Under the pieces are notes generated by a model. The model saw nothing but the letters and a program-made list of their open reading frames with translations. It was not told where the DNA came from and made no database searches. From Flagellimonas maritima (GTDB lineage: Bacteria > Bacteroidota > Bacteroidia > Flavobacteriales > Flavobacteriaceae), in the NCBI RefSeq assembly GCF_003269425.1, contig NZ_CP030104.1:806001-870000 (forward strand): a stretch of 64,000 nt of DNA. Reading direction: 5' to 3'. The translations under genes and the position numbers were made by a program. Of the stretch, positions 59,981-64,000 are shown in pieces; position 1 is the first letter of the stretch, and each line of letters starts with the position of its first letter.

Positions 59981-61468
59981 ATGCAGTTACTCAAACCTAC
60001 CGTATCATCCCTATTCGTTATGCTATTTTGCCAGTGTCTATCCGCACAGACAATAGCATCCAAAATAATTGATGGCAAGACCAAAGAGCCCATTCCATAC
60101 GCCACCGTTCAATACGGTGAGAACCTAGGTGTCATCACGAACGAAGAAGGACGTTTTAGTTTTGAGTTGGAAGAATCCGTACAGTATTTGGATTCTATCT
60201 ATATCTCAAGTATAGGATATGCCAAAACTGGATTCCCGTTTCAAAAGTCATTGGACAGTATTATATCAATTACCCCTAAAGCCATTGAACTGAGCGGTGT
60301 ATATCTTTTTGACAAAGAGCTCAGCGTTGATGACATTATGGAAAGAGTAGAAGAACGTCTTCCCATTAATTACAATAAAGCACCGATAAAACAGCGGTTT
60401 TTTCTACGGCAGTCCACTTTCAATACCATGCAGAAGCTCAACATTGAGTTCAAAAAATCCACCATAGAAGAATTGAACAAAAAATTGATAGACAGCATTA
60501 TCTCAATCCTTCCCAGAAATGCGCAGTATTATACTGAAACACTAGGCGATTTTTACCGCTCTGAAGAATTGAACAAACTTGAAGTCATCAAGGCGGCCGA
60601 GCTTTATGACAAAAGCAATGAAGGTTCCATGGAGGCACTTTCAGATAAAATGGAAGCCATTTTTAAGGCCAACGTAAAACCTGACTCATACTTAAAAATA
60701 AAATCAGGCATATTTGGGCAAAAAGTACAAGTGGATTCCATTTTGGATGCAGAAGATGAGGCTTCAGAATTGGAAGCAGAATTAAAAGAACCTGAAAAGA
60801 CCGATTTTTTAGGAAATAGGAAGTATGTACTAAATCAAATCCATAATCAATTCTTCGGAAAGAAATCCAAATTGGATGTAGCAAAAAAATTAAATCGTTA
60901 TGATTTTGAGCTTCTGGGATATTCAGAATTGGAAAACCAAGGAGTTTATGTAATCGGCTACGAACCTTCGCGGCGTGCAGATTTCAGGGGCAAACTTTTT
61001 GTGAACATAGAGGATTTTGCAATCATGCGCATAGACTACGAAAATGTAAAATCCTTAAAAAGTATTAAACTACTGGGGTTCAGTTACCAAGAACATACCT
61101 ATAAGGGCACTACCGTTTTTTCCAAATTTGGCAAAGATAAATATGTGCCCAAGTTTATGGCATTGACCTTTGGACGTAAAATGGGTGTGGACCGACCTTT
61201 AAAAGTGATTGAAAAGAATAAACATGTCAAGGGGCGAAGAAAACAAAACGAACTGTCCCTTGCCTTGGATATTATCAATTATAACACTGAAAAATTTGAA
61301 ATGGTGGTTTTTGATTCTGATGTGGTCCCAAAATCCAGTTTGGAAAACCTGGAAGAAGATGAAACCGTAAAAGCAATTTATCTATCGGCCTACAATCCAG
61401 AATTTTGGAAGGGCTATACTATAATGGAACCCAACCAAGCGATACGGGAGTTTACTGTGGTTGAGTAG
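59981..61468 (+). CDS. Exported protein with carboxypeptidase-regulatory-like domain
   Basis: A 495-residue protein with a signal peptide (ending CQCLSAQ). A carboxypeptidase-like regulatory domain follows at about residues 25-110 (ASKIIDGKTKEPIPYATVQY, GVITNEEGRFSFEL, SSIGYAKTGFPF). The rest resembles the non-barrel part of larger Bacteroidota outer-membrane proteins: QRFFLRQSTFNTMQKLNIEF, a Glu-rich segment (DAEDEASELEAELKEPE), NQGVYVIGYEPSRRADFRGK and FVNIEDFAIMRIDYE. No TonB barrel is present. The role is unknown. The last 17 bases overlap an XRE regulator remnant on the other strand. Confidence 0.8.
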   Translation: MQLLKPTVSSLFVMLFCQCLSAQTIASKIIDGKTKEPIPYATVQYGENLGVITNEEGRFSFELEESVQYLDSIYISSIGYAKTGFPFQKSLDSIISITPKAIELSGVYLFDKELSVDDIMERVEERLPINYNKAPIKQRFFLRQSTFNTMQKLNIEFKKSTIEELNKKLIDSIISILPRNAQYYTETLGDFYRSEELNKLEVIKAAELYDKSNEGSMEALSDKMEAIFKANVKPDSYLKIKSGIFGQKVQVDSILDAEDEASELEAELKEPEKTDFLGNRKYVLNQIHNQFFGKKSKLDVAKKLNRYDFELLGYSELENQGVYVIGYEPSRRADFRGKLFVNIEDFAIMRIDYENVKSLKSIKLLGFSYQEHTYKGTTVFSKFGKDKYVPKFMALTFGRKMGVDRPLKVIEKNKHVKGRRKQNELSLALDIINYNTEKFEMVVFDSDVVPKSSLENLEEDETVKAIYLSAYNPEFWKGYTIMEPNQAIREFTVVE

Positions 61469-61710
61469 ATTTAAGACTACAGATTTCTGAAAGCGGAACC
61501 TCCAAAGCTTGGCTGATACGGAACAAGGTATGAACAGTTGCATTGGTACGACCTTTTTCTATTCTGGAAATATTTGTTGTATCAATTCTCGCTTCAATTC
61601 TGTCCACCAAATCCACTTGTGCAAGCCCTTTCTTTAAGCGAATACAGTTGATATTTTACCAATTTTCTCTAAACCATTCTTTTTTAACTTGTCATATATG
61701 ACATTTAATA
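61452..61710 (-). pseudogene. XRE-family HTH regulator remnant with one frameshift
   Basis: A first frame from about 61710 reads VIYDKLKKNGLEKIGK with no start codon. After a frameshift near 61646-61660 a second frame reads RLKKGLAQVDLVDRIEARID, TNISRIEKGRTNATVHTLFR and ISQALEVPLSEIC before the stop at 61452. The helix-turn-helix pattern of a small Cro/C1-type regulator is complete apart from the frameshift and the missing start. Its 3' end overlaps the preceding plus-strand gene. Confidence 0.65.
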
Positions 61711-61751
61711 ACTGCTAAAAATAAGCTTCCTTGCTTATAAAATGAGCAAGC

Positions 61752-61937
61752 GTGACCAACGATAAAGTTTTAATACAATGGATTGAAGACACCTATGGAA
61801 TTCCTGAAGAATTAGCAAAAGTGTTGGATTATGGTATTGAAATGCTGTTTTATCTGAAGCCTGATTCATTTGAGCCTAAAGAAGTACAAGAAGTGGTTTC
61901 GGCTATGAGGGGGTTGATAATTGGGTTAAGAAGCTGA
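61752..61937 (+). CDS. Small hypothetical protein, 61 residues
   Basis: A GTG at 61752 opens a 61-codon frame (MTNDKVLIQWIEDTYGIPEE, LAKVLDYGIEMLFYLKPDSF, EPKEVQEVVSAMRGLIIGLR). The product is acidic, probably helical, and has no membrane segment. It is divergent from the XRE remnant, so the two may once have formed a regulator/partner pair. No ATG start is available in frame. A hexamer repeat array starts about nine bases after its stop codon. Confidence 0.5.
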   Translation: MTNDKVLIQWIEDTYGIPEELAKVLDYGIEMLFYLKPDSFEPKEVQEVVSAMRGLIIGLRS

Positions 61938-61945
61938 AGTCAGGA

Positions 61946-62019
61946 CTCAAGTTCAAAGACAAAAATCAAGGTTCAAGTTCAAGCTCAAAAAATAAGTGCA
62001 AGCTCAAGTATAAGTTCAA
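61946..62019. repeat. Degenerate hexamer tandem array, GTTCAA-type
   Basis: About 74 bp of diverged 6-bp units: GTTCAA, GTTCAA, GCTCAA, GTGCAA, GCTCAA, GTATAA and GTTCAA, with one-base slips. These are the reverse complements of the TTGAAC, TTGAGC and TTATAC words at 31781-31875. The array begins about nine bases after the stop codon of the 61-residue protein gene. Confidence 0.75.
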
Positions 62020-62033
62020 CTGCATTTCGTCAC

Positions 62034-62124
62034 CTGTCAACCGTCAGCCATTATCCGTTATGAGGCAACTGTCATCGGTCATTTGTCAACCGTCATCAAT
62101 CATCAGTCAACTGTCATCAGTCAA
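62034..62124. repeat. Diverged heptamer tandem array, CNGTCAW x13
   Basis: Thirteen consecutive 7-bp units in perfect register: CTGTCAA, CCGTCAG, CCATTAT, CCGTTAT, GAGGCAA, CTGTCAT, CGGTCAT, TTGTCAA, CCGTCAT, CAATCAT, CAGTCAA, CTGTCAT and CAGTCAA. The array ends six bases from the stop codon of the citrulline hydrolase gene. It is more diverged than the arrays at 46821 and 50527, so it is presumably older. Confidence 0.88.
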
Positions 62125-62130
62125 CAAAAA

Positions 62131-63078
62131 TCACGCTTTCGGCAAAAACACTTCTGCCATCATACAACGTGCACTGCCACCACCACAGGTTTCAATAGTA
62201 TCCAATGGACTGTGAATAATGGCGCAATGTTTTTTAATGGCTTCTATTTGTGAATTCTCCAAGCTTTTATAAGCTGCGGAACTCATCACCATAAAACGTT
62301 GGTCATCGGCACCTATTACCTGAAGCATGTTGCCCGCAAATTGGTACATCTGCTGCTCGGTAATCGAAATGATTTCCCGACCGTCCTTTTTAATATGCTC
62401 CACTACATTCTTTCGCTCTTTTTTATCATCAATGGTCTCTAGGCAGATTACTACGAAGGTTTCCGCCATTGCCATCATAACATTGGTATGATAAATGGGC
62501 AAACGTTCGCCCTCAACAGTTTGGTTGGCCGTGAATATCACCGGGAAACAATCAAAGTCCTCACAAAATTCTATAAAAAGTTCTTCATGAGCACGTTCTG
62601 ACAATGCACAATATGCTTTTTGGTTTACTCTGTCCTTTAAAATACTACCTGTTCCTTCAAGAAAAACACCTTCTTCCTCTGCAGCGGTATAATCGACAAC
62701 ATTGTCTATGCGAAAACCATGCGTTTCCAAAATATCAAAAATATCCGCTCTACGCTCTTTTCTACGATTTTCCGCAAACATGGGATAAACACAGGCAATT
62801 CCGTTACTATGAAATGAAATCCAATTATTGGGGAAGATGGAATCTGGCGTATCGGTCTCTTTTTTATCGTCTACAACTATAACATTGACCCCATGATCTC
62901 GCAAGGTGTTCACAAAATCATCGAACTCCTTTTGCGCTTTTTTGTTGATTTGGTCGTTCCTTATACTTAAATCTTCTTGAAAGTAATTGTTGACCGCAGT
63001 CTGCTCGTTCATACGAAAGTTGACGGGCCTGATCATTAGAATTGTATTTGTTACTTGCATTGATTTGGTTTGGTTCAT
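62131..63078 (-). CDS. ctlX: Citrulline utilization hydrolase CtlX family
   Basis: A 315-residue amidinotransferase-superfamily hydrolase. Signature blocks are ILMIRPVNFRMNEQTAVNNYFQ, DTPDSIFPNNWISFH, EGVFLEGTGSILKDR (catalytic Glu region), LPIYHTNVMMA (catalytic His) and the Cys-containing ETCGGGSARCMMAEVF at the C-terminus. CtlX proteins are named for citrulline use and would feed ornithine metabolism. The start at 63078 overlaps the upstream amidinotransferase-like gene by four bases (ATGA). An ATG at 63057 gives the shorter MQVTNTILMIRP form. Confidence 0.88.
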   Translation of the reverse strand: MNQTKSMQVTNTILMIRPVNFRMNEQTAVNNYFQEDLSIRNDQINKKAQKEFDDFVNTLRDHGVNVIVVDDKKETDTPDSIFPNNWISFHSNGIACVYPMFAENRRKERRADIFDILETHGFRIDNVVDYTAAEEEGVFLEGTGSILKDRVNQKAYCALSERAHEELFIEFCEDFDCFPVIFTANQTVEGERLPIYHTNVMMAMAETFVVICLETIDDKKERKNVVEHIKKDGREIISITEQQMYQFAGNMLQVIGADDQRFMVMSSAAYKSLENSQIEAIKKHCAIIHSPLDTIETCGGGSARCMMAEVFLPKA

Positions 63079-63989
63079 TCCCTTATTAAAGGCAGCGTGC
63101 TACAACGTAAAAGTCCTTCTTGCTTTGCAATTTCCGCATATGGAATTTCTTCTACGATAAAACCCTGCTCCCTGAGCCAATAGTTCAGTCGTGTAAAATT
63201 TTGCTCCGAAACCACAATATCAGGTGAAATGGAAAAGACGTTGCTGAACATCCTGTACATTTCATCCTTGGTAATCTCAAAGATGTTTTCCTTTCCAAAA
63301 TAATCTACCAACCATTGATATTCTTCTTCAATCAAAAATCCGTTTTTATGAAGTATGGCTTTGCCTTTGCCAATGGGCTGAAAACAACAATCCAAATGTA
63401 GGGCGTTCTCTTTGGCATTGGTGTTGGACTTTCTCAACTCAAAAGACTTTATTTTTTTATGTGGAAATTGTTCGCGTATATATTCCACAGCCTCCTTATT
63501 GGTTCTTGCTGTAATAAAGTCTGCATAATCCTCTCCGGTATATGTTCCAATAAAAATATATTCGTTCCATGGCATTACATCACCACCTTCTATATGAACT
63601 TCTTCGGGTGGTCTGATAACTTTGCTTGGGTCTATCTTTTCCAGAACCTCATGGATTGCCACAAATTCGCGTTCCCTATCCGGTAAAATGTTAGCATGAA
63701 ACAGTTTGTCTTCAATCACAAAAGCGATATCCCGAGAAAATATCTGGTTGCAGTCCTTTAATACCTCAGGTCTAAAAACCGTTATATCATATTTTTCAAA
63801 AACCGCTGCAAAAGCCTCCATTTCCTTTATCATATCATCTTCTTTGGGATAAGTCCCTGCCAAGATATGTTCCAAAGATTTTGGATCATACGCTTCGTCC
63901 GGATCAGGTATGGGTCCACTACTTTTTGCCGTACCTAAAACCACTGCCTTTAAAGAATCTGTTTCATTCTGAATATGCAATCGCATCAT
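63075..63989 (-). CDS. Amidinotransferase/arginine deiminase family protein
   Basis: A 304-residue guanidine-group-modifying enzyme of the arginine deiminase/dimethylarginine hydrolase superfamily. Visible motifs are RDIAFVIEDKLFHANI (substrate-binding Asp), HIEGGDVMPWNEYIFIGTYT (catalytic Glu), ENALHLDCCFQPIGKGKAIL (catalytic His) and the C-terminal Cys in GLLRCSTLPLIR. The true substrate (arginine or another guanidino compound) is not certain. It is coupled to CtlX by a four-base overlap, so the pair probably acts sequentially on arginine and citrulline (inference). The first two codons are both Met. Confidence 0.87.
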   Translation of the reverse strand: MMRLHIQNETDSLKAVVLGTAKSSGPIPDPDEAYDPKSLEHILAGTYPKEDDMIKEMEAFAAVFEKYDITVFRPEVLKDCNQIFSRDIAFVIEDKLFHANILPDREREFVAIHEVLEKIDPSKVIRPPEEVHIEGGDVMPWNEYIFIGTYTGEDYADFITARTNKEAVEYIREQFPHKKIKSFELRKSNTNAKENALHLDCCFQPIGKGKAILHKNGFLIEEEYQWLVDYFGKENIFEITKDEMYRMFSNVFSISPDIVVSEQNFTRLNYWLREQGFIVEEIPYAEIAKQEGLLRCSTLPLIRE

Positions 63990-64000
63990 AAATTATAATT

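Noticed and set aside
1..64000. tRNA, rRNA, riboswitch or prophage genes
   Set aside because: No cloverleaf, ribosomal sequence, conserved riboswitch core, integrase or phage structural gene was recognised by eye. A covariance-model scan could still find short RNAs.

Overview
The window looks like chromosomal DNA of a marine member of the Bacteroidota, most likely family Flavobacteriaceae. The evidence is a SusC/SusD pair with a hybrid two-component regulator, many lipoproteins with a Cys lipobox, an ECF sigma/FecR/TonB-receptor set, TAnnTTTG-type promoter elements, a proteorhodopsin with its retinal-forming Brp/Blh oxygenase, and moderate-to-low GC. No rRNA or tRNA gene, CRISPR array or intact transposase was seen.

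Region 1 (1-16.5 kb) is a polysaccharide-utilisation locus. On the minus strand lie a GH109-type glycosidase with a Tat signal, SusC, SusD, a PKD plus LamG-like surface lipoprotein and a sulfatase cut by the window edge. A 1390-residue hybrid two-component sensor/regulator is divergent from them, and a Tat-exported PhoD-like phosphodiesterase closes the block. The enzyme set points to an anionic glycan containing N-acetylgalactosamine (inference).

Region 2 (16.5-28.5 kb) is loose and full of decay. It holds a HipA-kinase remnant, a truncated fatty-acid desaturase before a cold-shock protein, a probable ManA tail and an unknown ORF with an internal stop. Between these lie a prohibitin-like protein, several very small genes (one with its own -7 promoter element and terminator), an AraC regulator and a DnaQ/GIY-YIG fusion nuclease. 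It also contains a tight three-gene operon of DUF1611 protein, fold-III PLP racemase and VanX-like dipeptidase, which reads as a D-amino-acid or D,D-dipeptide salvage unit.

Region 3 (28.5-48.3 kb) is mainly housekeeping and metabolic: aldose epimerase, M20 peptidase, cysteine-synthase-like enzyme, LolC/E-type permease, the muramidase NamZ (GH171), sterol-desaturase-like and Fe-S proteins, QueE, RidA, a HerA-like ATPase, an HxlR regulator facing a hydrolase/VOC pair, a decayed RelE-type toxin-antitoxin pair, an esterase, FolD and Ffh.

Region 4 (48.5-64 kb) holds a multi-domain lipoprotein divergent from an ECF sigma/FecR/TonB-receptor operon, then Blh and proteorhodopsin, ArgS, an NAD(P)-binding epimerase-like protein, a carboxypeptidase-regulatory-domain protein, an XRE remnant, and the arginine/citrulline pair (amidinotransferase-like protein and CtlX).

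Four intergenic gaps carry short tandem arrays of 7-bp or 6-bp units, each sitting within about 10 bp of a stop codon. Together with the D-amino-acid operon, these are the strongest unexplained signals in the window.
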